From NCBI GenBank assembly GCA_965249735.1, contig CBDFMS010000025.1:1-64000 (forward strand): a stretch of DNA of 64,000 nucleotides, written 5' to 3'. A model generated the notes under the pieces. The model made no database searches. It worked only from the letters and a program-made list of their open reading frames with translations, and was not told the DNA's origin. This DNA is from JANQSS01 sp965249735 (GTDB lineage Bacteria; Bacteroidota; Bacteroidia; Chitinophagales; Saprospiraceae). The position numbers and the translations under genes are program-made. Positions 16,162 to 26,228 of this stretch are shown piece after piece (positions within the stretch are counted from its first letter, which is position 1; each line of letters starts with the position of its first letter).

Positions 16162-17019
16162 TTATCGTGTGATTACAATTACTTCTTTTTTTCCTTTTTG
16201 CTTGATGTTCAAAGTCCCATGAACCCCTTTTTTCCCGTGTCTGTGCTGATCACCCACTGGTCCTGGACCTGCTCCATTGCCACAGTTGACTCCTCTATGT
16301 CTATGACCTGCATGACCTCCAGGACCACGATTTCCCCTAATTCCTCTAGTTCCTGCTTTATTTTTCACTATGATTTTTGAATCTGAATCTACCTTTTTCC
16401 CTGCTCTATATTCCAAGAATATATTACCACCATCACCTGCGTTTCCACCCTTACCTGCTTTTCCACCTTTTCCACCACCTCCTGCTTTACATCGATGTGC
16501 TCCACATCTGTTGTTTCCTCCGGATTGCCCGTTCTGACCTGCACCTCCTGCGCCTCCATTTCCTCCATACGCATAAATTTGAAGGTTTTCTAATTCCTGA
16601 AAGCAAATAGATAAATGAAGGTTTTTAGCATCTGTTCCATGACCACCTTTTCTTCCGGGACTCCCTGGTTCACCTGTATTGCAATCTCTAGCTCGTCCTG
16701 TATATATGGGGTGATCTAGACCATCTGGCCCTTTCTTTCCACGCATTTTTAGGATAACATCTTTTCCTATTTTAGACTTTTTAACGACTAGAACCAGAGA
16801 ATCAGTAGATTCACTTACAATTAATTGACTTCCTTCCTCCATCACAAGTCGTTTGATTTTAAGTTTATATAATGAAGCCTCAGTACCGATCTTATAAATT
16901 TCATTCTTTTTTACGTGCAAATGTTTAATCTTGTCGAAACCTGGTCTTATTTGCCCCATTAGAACAGCGCTAATTATAAAATTAAATAGAATTACAATAG
17001 TGAAAATGCGAGATGTCAT
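16162..17019 (-). CDS. glycine-rich, collagen-like secreted protein
   Basis: In this 285-residue protein an N-terminal signal peptide (FTIVILFNFIISAVLMGQ) precedes a beta-type segment (about 25-95). From residue 110 the chain is dominated by glycine, with GxxG and GGxGG spacing (GEPGSPGRKGGHGTDAKN, GGNGGAGGAGQNGQSGGN, GGGGKGGKAGKGGNAGDGG). Four cysteines flank these runs. It is not a strict Gly-X-Y collagen repeat, so the chain is more likely an extended glycine-rich coil. Surface or matrix location is inferred from the signal peptide. No terminal sorting domain is seen. Confidence 0.65.
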   Translation of the reverse strand: MTSRIFTIVILFNFIISAVLMGQIRPGFDKIKHLHVKKNEIYKIGTEASLYKLKIKRLVMEEGSQLIVSESTDSLVLVVKKSKIGKDVILKMRGKKGPDGLDHPIYTGRARDCNTGEPGSPGRKGGHGTDAKNLHLSICFQELENLQIYAYGGNGGAGGAGQNGQSGGNNRCGAHRCKAGGGGKGGKAGKGGNAGDGGNIFLEYRAGKKVDSDSKIIVKNKAGTRGIRGNRGPGGHAGHRHRGVNCGNGAGPGPVGDQHRHGKKGVHGTLNIKQKGKKEVIVITR

Positions 17020-18176
17020 AACGAATAAGTTTATAACTGAAAAATATAAAATGATTATAAGCGAAAATAACCAAATAAATGATTAAATCAAAATTATCTA
17101 GGAATAGTCCTTTAATATTATTTGAAGCATGACGACAAATTGCAAATTAAATACAGTTCTATAATAATCCGAAGAATGAGTTTTAGCTACCGGAATTGAC
17201 AAAAACTTCTTTTAGGCCCTTGTTAAACTTGCTGGAAGGTGGCTCTTTAATATAATTTTCAATGGAACGTAACATGGGCAGTCAAGATATTACTGAATAT
17301 CAAGAAAGATAGAATCAAAAGTATGACGGACAGCAATAAACATGAATGATTCTAGGCCTATTGTTTTGGCGGTAAAATTGATCTTGAATTTCAAGGTTTT
17401 GCTTATCGCTTGCTTACTTTTGATTATACTTAAGTCTACCATCGATTGATAAATTATCATACGTAAAACTTGCTAAATCCTTTAGATTCTTTCCTCTCAA
17501 GTTCTAGCTGAATTTGAAGGGATCTGAATCAGGCAGTTCTTTTGATCTGGTCGAAAAATCCAATTTCTCAATAATTCACATCTGTTCTACTTGAATAGCA
17601 CCCTTTCAAGTCGATTTGACCCGAAGTTATAGCTAGTGAAAGCATGAGTATCAGCAATGCCCTTCTTCTTTACCTTGTTAGCAATGCTATTAAAATGCGT
17701 ATATAGGAATTTACGCACCTATCCTGCTCTTGATTAAATGTTCCTCCGTTCTTAAAAACGTGTCAAATCATTTGAAATAGAAATTTGTAAGTTCTCAAAC
17801 TTGAATTGATTAAAAGAAATGCACATAGCGTATGGAACAGCGAAGCAGGGCAAGAGTAAATTAGTCTAGGTGTGGGTGTGTTTCCATTATTATATCTGTT
17901 TTCTTTCCAATGATAATTTCTTAGCGTTAAACATTCGGACCGTGGACCCGAGAAGTCCATACCTACTCGCCGAAGTGTCACGGAGGAGGGGGCAAACAAA
18001 TAGTTAAAGGAGATTCATTTTTGCTTCTCTTTTTTATCGTGACAAAATTATCTTAAGGCTAAGGTTTGGACTACAGAGTTTCACTTTTAGCGGCCATATT
18101 TGCCTATATACCCGTCAGAGTATGTGTTTTCTGCAATAAAATAGTGATACAAGAGAAAAAGATAAGATGCGTTATT
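17020..18176 (+). other. 1.16-kb stretch without a convincing gene
   Basis: Only short random ORFs occur on either strand. No RNA gene, hairpin with T-run or repeat was recognised. The composition is AT-rich like the rest of the window. It separates the fossil-rich zone from the glycan-utilisation region. Confidence 0.4.
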
Positions 18177-19217
18177 CTAGTCGAATACATCATGTGGGTT
18201 ATCTGAATAAATCACATTATCAAAGTATATTTTTATAAACCGATTTTGCATACGACGATATAAGCCAAAGCGCACATCAATCTTATCATATTTTAAAGTT
18301 GGAAAAGGCGTATACCCCCAATACCCTTTGTATTGCCCGTTAGGAGTCTCCATCGCATCGATCCGAATAGGCTTATCGGACATCCACACATCAATCATGC
18401 CAGATTTGACGTCGGATGGCTCCATGTCTGAAGGAAATTGCGGTCGATATTTACATATAACATGATACCACTTTCCTCTAACCACCTTCGATTTATAAAC
18501 TTCATAATAGCCATGTTTTTTATCCCAATATTGATTATCGCGTGCATGAAAGCTAAGCTCTAAGGGCCCCGTCTTTTTAATTGCAGTATTGAACACTATT
18601 CTAAATGGTGGATGACTACCAGGACGAGACATCTGCTCTAATTGATGAATTATCGTCCAATATCTGGGGGTCTCTGTCTTCTCATCAATAAATAGGTCAA
18701 ATGCAAAATAACGTGTTTCATTAAACCTTAAAGCGTTTTCGTTTTTGTGCGTCCTAACTGCCACTTCAGCTCTTTCACGAACATTGTCCTCTACATCTGT
18801 TGCTCGAAAAGCAAATCCTATCGAATGTTGATTATCGGAATCAAATTGCACAACTTCATGATCAATCCAGGGATAGACTTGTGTATTTTGCGGATTATCT
18901 ATATATATATTATAGGCTGTAAAGTCATTTTCACTATCCTGTAGTTCTATATACCTACCATCTATAGCCCTGCGTTTAGCAGGATCTTCTGAATCAACAT
19001 GTGCATTTTCTGCATCGAGAATATAAGGAAATCGATTGGTTTCAAGATTTTTATCTTCTGAGCAGGAAGTCATTAATAAAAAAAATAATAAAATTTTCCC
19101 AATTACGGCAATCTTTAAATTAGAATTTCTCGCACACTCATCAAAATTATAAAGCATATCAAGGTTTTTAAACCACCTTCTTAAATATTTATAATACACC
19201 AAAATACAAAAAGTCAC
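18177..19217 (-). CDS. polysaccharide lyase-like lipoprotein
   Basis: The 346-codon ORF probably starts at an internal methionine (for example that of MLYNFDECARN), because the lipoprotein signal KILLFFLLMTSC with the +1 Cys lies around residues 41-52. The mature protein has the pattern of the polysaccharide lyase jelly-roll family (Polysacc_lyase). It contains RERAEVAVR, then YFAFDLFIDE, WTIIHQLEQ, PPFRIVF, YYEVYKSKVVRGKWYHVICK, GMIDVWMSDK and VRFGLYRR...IYFDNVIYSD. It would cleave a uronic-acid-containing glycan in the periplasm or at the outer membrane. It follows the oxidoreductase gene by 39 bases. Substrate cannot be told. Confidence 0.65.
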   Translation of the reverse strand: MTFCILVYYKYLRRWFKNLDMLYNFDECARNSNLKIAVIGKILLFFLLMTSCSEDKNLETNRFPYILDAENAHVDSEDPAKRRAIDGRYIELQDSENDFTAYNIYIDNPQNTQVYPWIDHEVVQFDSDNQHSIGFAFRATDVEDNVRERAEVAVRTHKNENALRFNETRYFAFDLFIDEKTETPRYWTIIHQLEQMSRPGSHPPFRIVFNTAIKKTGPLELSFHARDNQYWDKKHGYYEVYKSKVVRGKWYHVICKYRPQFPSDMEPSDVKSGMIDVWMSDKPIRIDAMETPNGQYKGYWGYTPFPTLKYDKIDVRFGLYRRMQNRFIKIYFDNVIYSDNPHDVFD

Positions 19218-19256
19218 TGAAGTTGAAATTGCGTTTGAAATTGATTTTTCAGGTCA

Positions 19257-20273
19257 TTATTCAAACGGATAAACAAGTCCCCAATCCATTCGCATCTTAT
19301 CCATGATTTCCATAATAGCAATAGTCTCATCGAGCGGGATGATCTTACTTTCAAATTCGCCGGCGTGGATACAGTGTGCTGCTTCTTCTACCTGATATAG
19401 AAATCCATGCTCGAATCTTTGTTCATGAAAATCCGTAGAGTCCTGAATATCATTTGTCCCATGGTGATGATGAACAGTAAACTGTTTTCCAACCGGAAAA
19501 CCCGGGAAATGAATATAGCCTTTTGACCCATAAATACAGGCTTCGTTTTTCATGTATAAACTATGACTCATGCTGATGTTTGCCAGGCAACCGGATGGAA
19601 ATTGAAATAGGTAGTTGGCTAATTCGTCCACTCCGGAATGATTAATATTTGCAACAGATTTTGTCTTCTCAGGAATTTCACCCAGTATATAACAAACAAA
19701 TGAAATGGCGTAAATTCCCATATCCAGGGTAACGCCCCCGGCCAGAGCCGGATCATTGAGTCTTTGTTCATATTGCGGAGGAACAAATTTTCCACAAGAA
19801 ATATTTATTTGTGCGATTTTGCCAATGTCATGATTTTCAATTTTCTTTTTTAATAATTTCATGTCAGGCAAAAACCGAGTCCAGATGGCCTCCATAAGAA
19901 ATAGGTTGTTCGCTCGCGCGAGGCGCACCAATTCCTTTGCTTCCCGGGCATTGACCGTAAAGGGTTTCTCGATCAAAACATGTTTGCCATGTTTCAAAGC
20001 CAATTTGGCATTCTCGAAATGAAAATTATGGGTCGTAGCTACATAAATAATGTCAATTTCAGGATCATTTACCAGGGCTTCATAATCATATGCGCGCTCA
20101 ATATTATTCTCCTGCGCGAATCTTCTTGCTCTTTCAGGCGTTTTAGAAGCAACAGCATAGAGGTGATTATCTGTCGTTTGATGAAGTGCAGCCGCCATGG
20201 TCCGTGCAATGATGCCGGCGCCAAGAATGCCCCAATTTAATTTTCTTCTATTATTCATTATTGCGATTATCAA
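19257..20273 (-). CDS. Gfo/Idh/MocA-family oxidoreductase
   Basis: This 338-residue cytoplasmic NAD(P)-dependent sugar dehydrogenase-like enzyme has a Rossmann fold with WGILGAGIIARTMAAAL at 14-30. The catalytic-lysine motif EKPFTVN is near 105, and a C-terminal alpha/beta domain (GGVTLDMGIYAISFVCYILG) follows. A His-rich loop (VHHHHG) is unusual. It is related to dihydrodiol dehydrogenase-type members. It lies just upstream of the lyase-like gene and probably shares its transcript. A broken copy of a close relative lies at 21400-21496. Confidence 0.85.
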   Translation of the reverse strand: MIIAIMNNRRKLNWGILGAGIIARTMAAALHQTTDNHLYAVASKTPERARRFAQENNIERAYDYEALVNDPEIDIIYVATTHNFHFENAKLALKHGKHVLIEKPFTVNAREAKELVRLARANNLFLMEAIWTRFLPDMKLLKKKIENHDIGKIAQINISCGKFVPPQYEQRLNDPALAGGVTLDMGIYAISFVCYILGEIPEKTKSVANINHSGVDELANYLFQFPSGCLANISMSHSLYMKNEACIYGSKGYIHFPGFPVGKQFTVHHHHGTNDIQDSTDFHEQRFEHGFLYQVEEAAHCIHAGEFESKIIPLDETIAIMEIMDKMRMDWGLVYPFE

Positions 20274-20484
20274 CCTATCTTATAGGTTTATTGTATTCTC
20301 ATGTAGTTTTATATAGATCTTCAAAAATAACGAATGATCTCTACACCCTTTTTAATATAGAACAATTATTCAGCACAGAACGCATACTATTTTATTTTAA
20401 TATAAGGCAGAAGGTAATTCGTAATTGACTTTTTAGTCTAATTTCATTAGATTTAATGCATTTTTAACATCTAACTAATATATC

Positions 20485-21279
20485 ATGAAAACAAGCAGAC
20501 AATTATTTATGGCAATCACGATGCTGTTGTTCTTTACCGCAACGGCTTTCACGCAAGCTGACCAACGACCCGAATATGTCACTGTTACGACCTTGCACTG
20601 GAATATGGACAATGATGATTTTGATATGGACGAATGGAAGGCTGTCGAAAAGGAATATATGGATAAGGTGACATCAAAAAATGAACACATTCGAAGTAAT
20701 GCATTCTATATGCACTATTTGACAGCTGACAACAGAGAGCTCATTAGTGTAACAACCTATAATTCCTGGGAAGACATTGACAAGGCAGGCGATCGTAGTG
20801 GCGAGCTGGAAAAAGAAGCCTGGCCGGACGCTGATGCCAGAAAAGCATTTTTGAAAAAGCAAAACGCCTATTACGCTGACTTCCATGCCGATGAAATCTA
20901 CGCAACAATGGAAGGGGCAAAATTTTCAGATCAAGAATTAGGAGAGGATGCCATATTATATGTGCGTAAGAGTCAACGTGCCTTTCCGGAAGATGGTACT
21001 TTTGAAGAGTTTAACACTCTGCGTAAAAAGGCCCTGGAAAATGTTGTACATAAAAATGAATATGCGGTTGAGTATTACCCAGGTCAACATGCCTGGGGAT
21101 CCGATAGAAGAGAATTTATCGAAGCATTTATACTCAATTCATTATGTGACTTGAAGAAGATGTTTGATCGGGGTGCAGAACTCAACAAAGAAGCACTTAC
21201 AGAAGAAGAAGGAAAAGCTTTGGGTAAATATTTTACCGGAGTTCATGGAGACTACCTTTTCACACCAGTGAAATTTTAA
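20485..21279 (+). CDS. hypothetical secreted protein
   Basis: The 264-residue protein has a clear Sec signal peptide (LFMAITMLLFFTATAFTQA). The mature part is acidic and rich in aromatic residues (VTTLHWNMDNDDFDMDEWKA, FNTLRKKALENVVHKNEYAV). Two half-repeats, each starting with a strand and a WK/FN-helix, suggest a duplicated ferredoxin-like (ABM or EthD-like) fold, but that is inference. It is a single gene in opposite orientation to its neighbours and ends at a strong terminator 20 bases downstream. Confidence 0.65.
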   Translation: MKTSRQLFMAITMLLFFTATAFTQADQRPEYVTVTTLHWNMDNDDFDMDEWKAVEKEYMDKVTSKNEHIRSNAFYMHYLTADNRELISVTTYNSWEDIDKAGDRSGELEKEAWPDADARKAFLKKQNAYYADFHADEIYATMEGAKFSDQELGEDAILYVRKSQRAFPEDGTFEEFNTLRKKALENVVHKNEYAVEYYPGQHAWGSDRREFIEAFILNSLCDLKKMFDRGAELNKEALTEEEGKALGKYFTGVHGDYLFTPVKF

Positions 21280-21300
21280 TGGTCAACATATTATGTAAAT

Positions 21301-21338
21301 AATAAAGCCTGCTCTAAATGAAGCAGGCTTTATTTTTT
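21301..21338 (+). terminator. strong rho-independent terminator
   Basis: AATAAAGCCTGCT (21301-21313) pairs perfectly with AGCAGGCTTTATT (21322-21334) around an 8-base loop, followed by T residues. The A/T flanks make it work in both directions. It ends the gene at 20485-21279 and could also stop leftward readthrough from the sugar operon. Confidence 0.9.
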
Positions 21339-21399
21339 AAATAGTAAATATTCTGTACTACTCAGGTGTAGTTTGCAATTGAACCATGTGAATCCCTCG

Positions 21400-21496
21400 A
21401 GTCAATTTTCGGTTGATGTTTTGAGGGCATCGGCCATGGCTGCGCAATATGACCCGGACCCAAGATACCCCAATTTAATGTTCTATCGGTAGTCAT
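21400..21496 (-). pseudogene. N-terminal fragment of a second Gfo/Idh/MocA oxidoreductase
   Basis: The minus strand from the ATG at 21496 encodes MTTDRTLNWGILGPGHIAQ, close to the start of the oxidoreductase at 20273 (NNRRKLNWGILGAGIIAR). After a one-base shift it continues as MADALKT. The rest of the gene is missing, so this is a truncated duplicate at the end of the ABC-transporter operon. Confidence 0.6.
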
Positions 21497-21538
21497 TTAG
21501 TCTAATTATTATTTCAGCGAGAGTGAATGAATATATAA

Positions 21539-22636
21539 TTAGTTAATTCGCAATCCTGACGCGTCATCAAAAAAATGAGCCTTATTCAAATCCAAATAAA
21601 GATCAACATTTGAATTGACTTTCACGTCCACTTCTGATCTGAATTTTGCAATTAAGTCGCGACCATCATACTCAGAATAAATCAATTTTTCATTTCCTAA
21701 AAGTTCAACGGAAATGACATGCGCGTGCATGATGGCTGTGTTTTTTAGATTACTATTTTTCGAATAGATATCCTCTGATCGAATGCCCAAGTGTATCGAT
21801 TTTCCAATATAATCACTCAAGTCATTATGTTTCAAGGTGGACAAATCGAAGCTAAAATCGTGGGTTTTAAAAATCAATTTATCATTTTCTTCCATGAGGA
21901 TTCCATTAATCATATTCATCTGCGGTGTACCTATGAATTCTGCGACGAACTTATTAATCGGGCGCAAATAGAGATCCATGGGAGATGCCATTTGCATGAT
22001 TTGTCCATCATTCATGACAATGATCTGGTCTCCGAGTGTCATTGCTTCAACCTGGTCGTGTGTCACATAAACAATGGTGGCATCAAGTTTTTTGTGTAGT
22101 TTGGCCAACTCAATGCGCATTTTTCCTCTGAGCTTGGCATCCAGATTGCTGAGGGGTTCGTCAAAAAGAAATACATCCGGCTCGCGAACAATAGCCCGGC
22201 CAATGGCAATGCGTTGGCGTTGACCACCCGACATTTTCCCCGGTTTTTTTTGAAGAATATCTTCAATATTTAATATTTCCGCAGCCCGCATGACCTGTTT
22301 ATGAATCTTTTCTTTAGATACTTTTTTTATTTTTAATCCAAAGGCCATGTTTTGATAGGCCGTCATATGGGGATACAAGGCATAGTTTTGAAAAACCATA
22401 GCTATTTGCCGTTGATTTGGTGGAAGTTCATTGACCTTAATGTTGCCAATTGATAATTCGCCTTCTGTAATTTCTTCCAACCCGGCAATCATTCTGAGCG
22501 TTGTTGTTTTCCCACAACCCGAAGGCCCCACCAATACAACAAATTCCTTGTCGTGAATGGTGCATGTAACATTGTTGACTGCCCGGGTTCCTTCTTTATA
22601 TATTTTACTGATATTTACTAGTCTGACTTCAGCCAT
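21539..22636 (-). CDS. ugpC: sugar ABC transporter ATPase, MalK/UgpC type
   Basis: In this 365-residue protein Walker A is GPSGCGKT at 37-44, the Q-loop is VFQNYALYPH, the signature is MSGGQ at 135-139 and Walker B is VFLFDE at 155-160. The switch histidine is in VYVTHDQVEA. The C-terminal TOBE-type regulatory domain (from about 235, GTPQMNMINGIL) is typical of the carbohydrate-uptake CUT1 family. It would energise the permease pair at 25418-27113. It is the last gene of the operon, 25 bases after the six-hairpin-like lipoprotein gene. Confidence 0.92.
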   Translation of the reverse strand: MAEVRLVNISKIYKEGTRAVNNVTCTIHDKEFVVLVGPSGCGKTTTLRMIAGLEEITEGELSIGNIKVNELPPNQRQIAMVFQNYALYPHMTAYQNMAFGLKIKKVSKEKIHKQVMRAAEILNIEDILQKKPGKMSGGQRQRIAIGRAIVREPDVFLFDEPLSNLDAKLRGKMRIELAKLHKKLDATIVYVTHDQVEAMTLGDQIIVMNDGQIMQMASPMDLYLRPINKFVAEFIGTPQMNMINGILMEENDKLIFKTHDFSFDLSTLKHNDLSDYIGKSIHLGIRSEDIYSKNSNLKNTAIMHAHVISVELLGNEKLIYSEYDGRDLIAKFRSEVDVKVNSNVDLYLDLNKAHFFDDASGLRIN

Positions 22637-22661
22637 GTTTATTTATTATGTTCATAACGAG

Positions 22662-23927
22662 TTAGTTCAATTTGATTAAGGTCATTAGACATTCCAAAGT
22701 AGATTCGGATCCGGAATTTTTATTGATTGTCTCATTGGAAAGTATTCCGTCGAAACAACGTCCTGTGGTATCATTGTACATATTCATATGGGCTACATTA
22801 TTTCCATGAAACCACCATGCCAATTCTTTGGATAAATCCCAATATGCAGTACGTTTTGTTAGTTGATAAGCTTCCTCGGCCGCCCACACCATAGGACGGA
22901 TGCCGTAAGCGATGCGTGGATATTCATTTCTTTTTATTTCGGAAAGTTCGTCATCGACATATTCAACCCAAAAAGCCTCTGCAAATCCGTTTTTCAGCAT
23001 GTACGGATAAAAATTGTCTACTTCCTTCAATGCGCTCGTTATATAATCTTCATTATTGAATTGTTGGCCGGCCTTGAGGAGGGCGTATGCTTGGCTGTTG
23101 CCCCATGCGTGCCAGAGGTTTTGCCAACTTAGAAAGGCACCATGAGGAAAGTGCACAGGATCACCAGGTTGCATGAGTATGATGCCTTCAGCCATGCGGT
23201 CGACAAGTAGTTGCACCTCCGTATCTGCTGTTCGACTGTGGTAGGGTAGTAAACCCAGAATTAAGATGGCTGCTTGGTCGGCTGCATACTGGCGGGGTAA
23301 CCAGGAAGGTAGAGCCATTGTATTAATCGTATCGATATGTTGGTCCAGACTGCCCAAGTCTCTTTTGAAGTTGGCGACTACTTCAGCACTACTGGATTTA
23401 ATTTTTGTTGATAATGTTGAATTGGATTCAAGAAGGGGCAATGCAGTTTCTAACGCCCATAAAGCGCGCATTGACCACCAGTTTAATTCAGCTACGGTAG
23501 TTTTGTAAGTCGTATTGATCGAATAATCATTCCACATAAAATTGTTGAAATATCCATTTTCATTTTGCATGAATAAAATGAAATTTACAAGCATTTTTAT
23601 TTGATGTAAAACGTCTTTTCTGGCCTCCACATTTGTATAATATTCAGATAACATGACGGCCGCACGCGCTACATCATCAACACAAGTGAATCCTTCTGCC
23701 GGCTCAATAGTATATTCGTAAGTTGGGTATTCACTATAAATATGGACAATTCCCAAGGTATCTCCGTTTAGATTTATTTCTTTGTATAGATGATTAAAGT
23801 GAGCCAGATTAATCGGGTATTTCTCCTGAGAATCCGGCTCGATTTCAATGGCTTTAGGATTGCTACACGACATCAGGATGAACGCAAAAAAAATGAAAGA
23901 CGATACTATAAAGGGGTTTAATTTCAT
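22662..23927 (-). CDS. six-hairpin-glycosidase-like lipoprotein
   Basis: The 421-residue lipoprotein has signal FIFFAFILMSC with the lipid-attached Cys at about 21. The mature part has the repeated helix pairs of an (alpha/alpha)6 barrel (VDDVARAAVMLSEYY, then AELNWWSMRALWALE, WQNLWHAWGNSQAYALL, YGIRPMVWAAEEAYQL and YWDLSKELAWWFHGNN). It may trim or bind oligosaccharides in the periplasm. The family and catalytic residues are not identified. It lies 3 bases downstream of a GH130 gene within the importer operon. Confidence 0.6.
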   Translation of the reverse strand: MKLNPFIVSSFIFFAFILMSCSNPKAIEIEPDSQEKYPINLAHFNHLYKEINLNGDTLGIVHIYSEYPTYEYTIEPAEGFTCVDDVARAAVMLSEYYTNVEARKDVLHQIKMLVNFILFMQNENGYFNNFMWNDYSINTTYKTTVAELNWWSMRALWALETALPLLESNSTLSTKIKSSSAEVVANFKRDLGSLDQHIDTINTMALPSWLPRQYAADQAAILILGLLPYHSRTADTEVQLLVDRMAEGIILMQPGDPVHFPHGAFLSWQNLWHAWGNSQAYALLKAGQQFNNEDYITSALKEVDNFYPYMLKNGFAEAFWVEYVDDELSEIKRNEYPRIAYGIRPMVWAAEEAYQLTKRTAYWDLSKELAWWFHGNNVAHMNMYNDTTGRCFDGILSNETINKNSGSESTLECLMTLIKLN

Positions 23928-23930
23928 ATA

Positions 23931-25421
23931 TTAATTCTGTTCTTCGTCGCTAGTCATTTCATTTAGCAATTCATGAATATCTAAAGTAGCAAAAGTGGTA
24001 GCTGAGTCAGACATGGCATAGGGGACTACCAGTAGATTATTGTGCTTCATCGATCCACAGGAATAAACGACATTGGGTACATAGCCCTCGCGTTCTTCTT
24101 CATTTGGACTTAAAAATGGGTGATGCAATTTTTTTATTACGTGTGTCAGATTTAAAAGATCCAGTAAAATGGCGCCGATTGCATATTTACGCATCGGACC
24201 TACAGCATGTGTGATGACAAGCCATCCTTCATTTGTTTTAATGGGTGAACCACAGTTTCCTACCTGCGTGAGTTCCCAGGGTAAAGAAGGGGAGTAAATC
24301 TTTTTATAATTTGTCCAAATAAATAAATCATCGGAATACATGATCGTAAGATCTTCGCCGCCTTGTCTTCCTATCATCACAAATTGACCATTAATTTTTT
24401 CGGGAAATAATGCGAAACCTTTGCCATTTACACCTTCGCCATACATGGTACGAATTTTGAATCGAATAAAATCTTTCGTAATGATGAGTTGTGGTGAAAT
24501 ACGGTGCCCGTCATATGCTGTGTATGTGCCTATATAAGTTGACTTCCCATTTTCTATAAATTCGACGAATCGAACATCTTCCATTCCATTGGACTCTTGT
24601 TTGGCCATTGGAAAGATCACTCGTTCGGACAAAGGAGTATCCGCATGTGCAGTGATATCGTAATTCGAATCAACAATATCTGCTAAGGTATTTTGTGACT
24701 TTTGGTCATAATTTGAGCGAAGAGATTCCGCTATCTGTCTGTATTGGACTTTGGAAAATGACTCACCGAGTTCATGCAGAATGGCATGATCAAAAGTGTC
24801 CAGCACTGAGGTCCTTTTTTTTATTTTTTTTGAGTCAAATACCTTGCTTTCGATCAGCATCAAACGTGATGCATAACCGGGGTCTTTGTCTAAAGTAATA
24901 GTTCCATCCGCCGCAACCACGCCACTTTGGAATTCAATTGATGAAATATGTCCCTCACCAACAGCGCGTAAGCTGATAATAAATCTTTTATCTCCTATGG
25001 CGATGCCGGTTTGATCCGGATGACGGACCATGGAAGGATTGAATAAAGCAGCAGATCGAATTGAATATTCTTTGGTAAAAAAGGCGCCGATTAGTTCTTT
25101 TCTTTCAGTACTTAATTGACAGTCCTGAGGAATCAGACATTGAATGCGATTGTAGTGTGATTCTAAAAAATGATCAAATTGTGGATGCCTGTGTTTAAAC
25201 TCAGATATTAAATTTTGGCGCAATTGTTTTACCTCATCTTCGTCGAGTGCAAGAATACGTCTGACCAATTTTCCCGGGCGCGCAGCGATTTCCTGTGCCC
25301 CGAGATTTAAATACAGGAGGATTACTTTTTTTGAATTCGCATGTATGCGTACGTTGGAGCGCTTTACTGACATAAAATCCTTTTTGTTGTATAATGTATT
25401 TTTCGGGACATACGATATCAA
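23931..25421 (-). CDS. GH130-family glycosidase/phosphorylase, large form
   Basis: The 496-residue protein has no signal peptide, so it is probably cytoplasmic. The five-bladed propeller signature of GH130 is visible: LFNPSMVRHPDQ near 145, then GMEDVRFVEF near 280, GEGVNGKGFALFPEKINGQF near 345, and GNCGSPIKTNEGWLVITHAVG near 410. The N-terminal extension of about 130 helical residues is typical of the group that acts on beta-mannosides. GH130 members are mannoside phosphorylases or beta-1,2-mannosidases, and which applies here is not decidable. Its ATG overlaps the stop of the upstream permease by 4 bases. Confidence 0.82.
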   Translation of the reverse strand: MISYVPKNTLYNKKDFMSVKRSNVRIHANSKKVILLYLNLGAQEIAARPGKLVRRILALDEDEVKQLRQNLISEFKHRHPQFDHFLESHYNRIQCLIPQDCQLSTERKELIGAFFTKEYSIRSAALFNPSMVRHPDQTGIAIGDKRFIISLRAVGEGHISSIEFQSGVVAADGTITLDKDPGYASRLMLIESKVFDSKKIKKRTSVLDTFDHAILHELGESFSKVQYRQIAESLRSNYDQKSQNTLADIVDSNYDITAHADTPLSERVIFPMAKQESNGMEDVRFVEFIENGKSTYIGTYTAYDGHRISPQLIITKDFIRFKIRTMYGEGVNGKGFALFPEKINGQFVMIGRQGGEDLTIMYSDDLFIWTNYKKIYSPSLPWELTQVGNCGSPIKTNEGWLVITHAVGPMRKYAIGAILLDLLNLTHVIKKLHHPFLSPNEEEREGYVPNVVYSCGSMKHNNLLVVPYAMSDSATTFATLDIHELLNEMTSDEEQN

Positions 25422-26227
25422 TCTTTTAGGCCGGAACTGGCCATGCTTTGAATAAAATATTTTTGAAAAAATGAATAGGCCAGCATTATAGGTAGCGCCA
25501 ATAATACTGCCGATGCCAGTTTCACACCAAGTTGACTTTCGGCTCTACCTCCTACGGAGAATAATGTGACCAGTTGTGGCATGGTCATCAATGATTCGTC
25601 GCGGATGACAATTAATGGCCATAACACTTCATTCCATGAATTCATGAAGGTCAATATGCCCACAATGACGATGGTAGGGATAATATTTGGAAATAAAATC
25701 TGGAATAATATTCGAAAATCCGAACAACCATCCACCCGTGCGGCATCAATGAGTGCTGATGGAATACTCATGAAGGCCTGACGAAAAAGTAAGATGGCAA
25801 AAGCATTCAATAGAAACGGAAGAACGAGCGCTGCATATGAATCAACCAGGTTGAGTTTAACCATGGTAATATAATTTGGTATCAGCGTTATCTGAAATGG
25901 CAGTGTCATCGTGAAAATAATAACATAGAATATGGCATTCCTTCCTTTAAATTCCATCTTGGCTAAGGCATATCCAACCATAGAACTAAAAACAATTACG
26001 CCACCTGTAGTAAGCGCTGCGACTAAAATGCTATTGAACAATGCCCGGCCAATCGGAATTTTGGAAAACATTTGTATGTAGCTATCAAATGAAAATTCCG
26101 ACGGTAGAAATATAAGGCCGCTGATTTCTGTCTCAGGGGAAAGCGATGCCACGATCATCCAATAAAACGGATAGAGAAATGTCACAGCGGCGACAAATAA
26201 TAAAATATATATGATTGTCTTCCGCAT
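25418..26227 (-). CDS. sugar ABC transporter permease, MalG type
   Basis: This 269-residue inner-membrane protein has about six transmembrane helices. The EAA loop is DAARVDGCSDFRILFQILFP near 165-185, the site that contacts the ATPase. The C-terminus QSMASSGLKD is typical of CUT1 permeases of this type. It follows the other permease gene after one base and overlaps the GH130 gene by 4 bases, so the genes are translationally coupled. Confidence 0.9.
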   Translation of the reverse strand: MRKTIIYILLFVAAVTFLYPFYWMIVASLSPETEISGLIFLPSEFSFDSYIQMFSKIPIGRALFNSILVAALTTGGVIVFSSMVGYALAKMEFKGRNAIFYVIIFTMTLPFQITLIPNYITMVKLNLVDSYAALVLPFLLNAFAILLFRQAFMSIPSALIDAARVDGCSDFRILFQILFPNIIPTIVIVGILTFMNSWNEVLWPLIVIRDESLMTMPQLVTLFSVGGRAESQLGVKLASAVLLALPIMLAYSFFQKYFIQSMASSGLKD

Positions 26228-26228
26228 A

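Noticed and set aside
17763..17999. 78-codon ORF in the 17-18 kb gap
   Set aside because: Sequence is of low plausibility, there are no neighbours in an operon, and no recognisable features.
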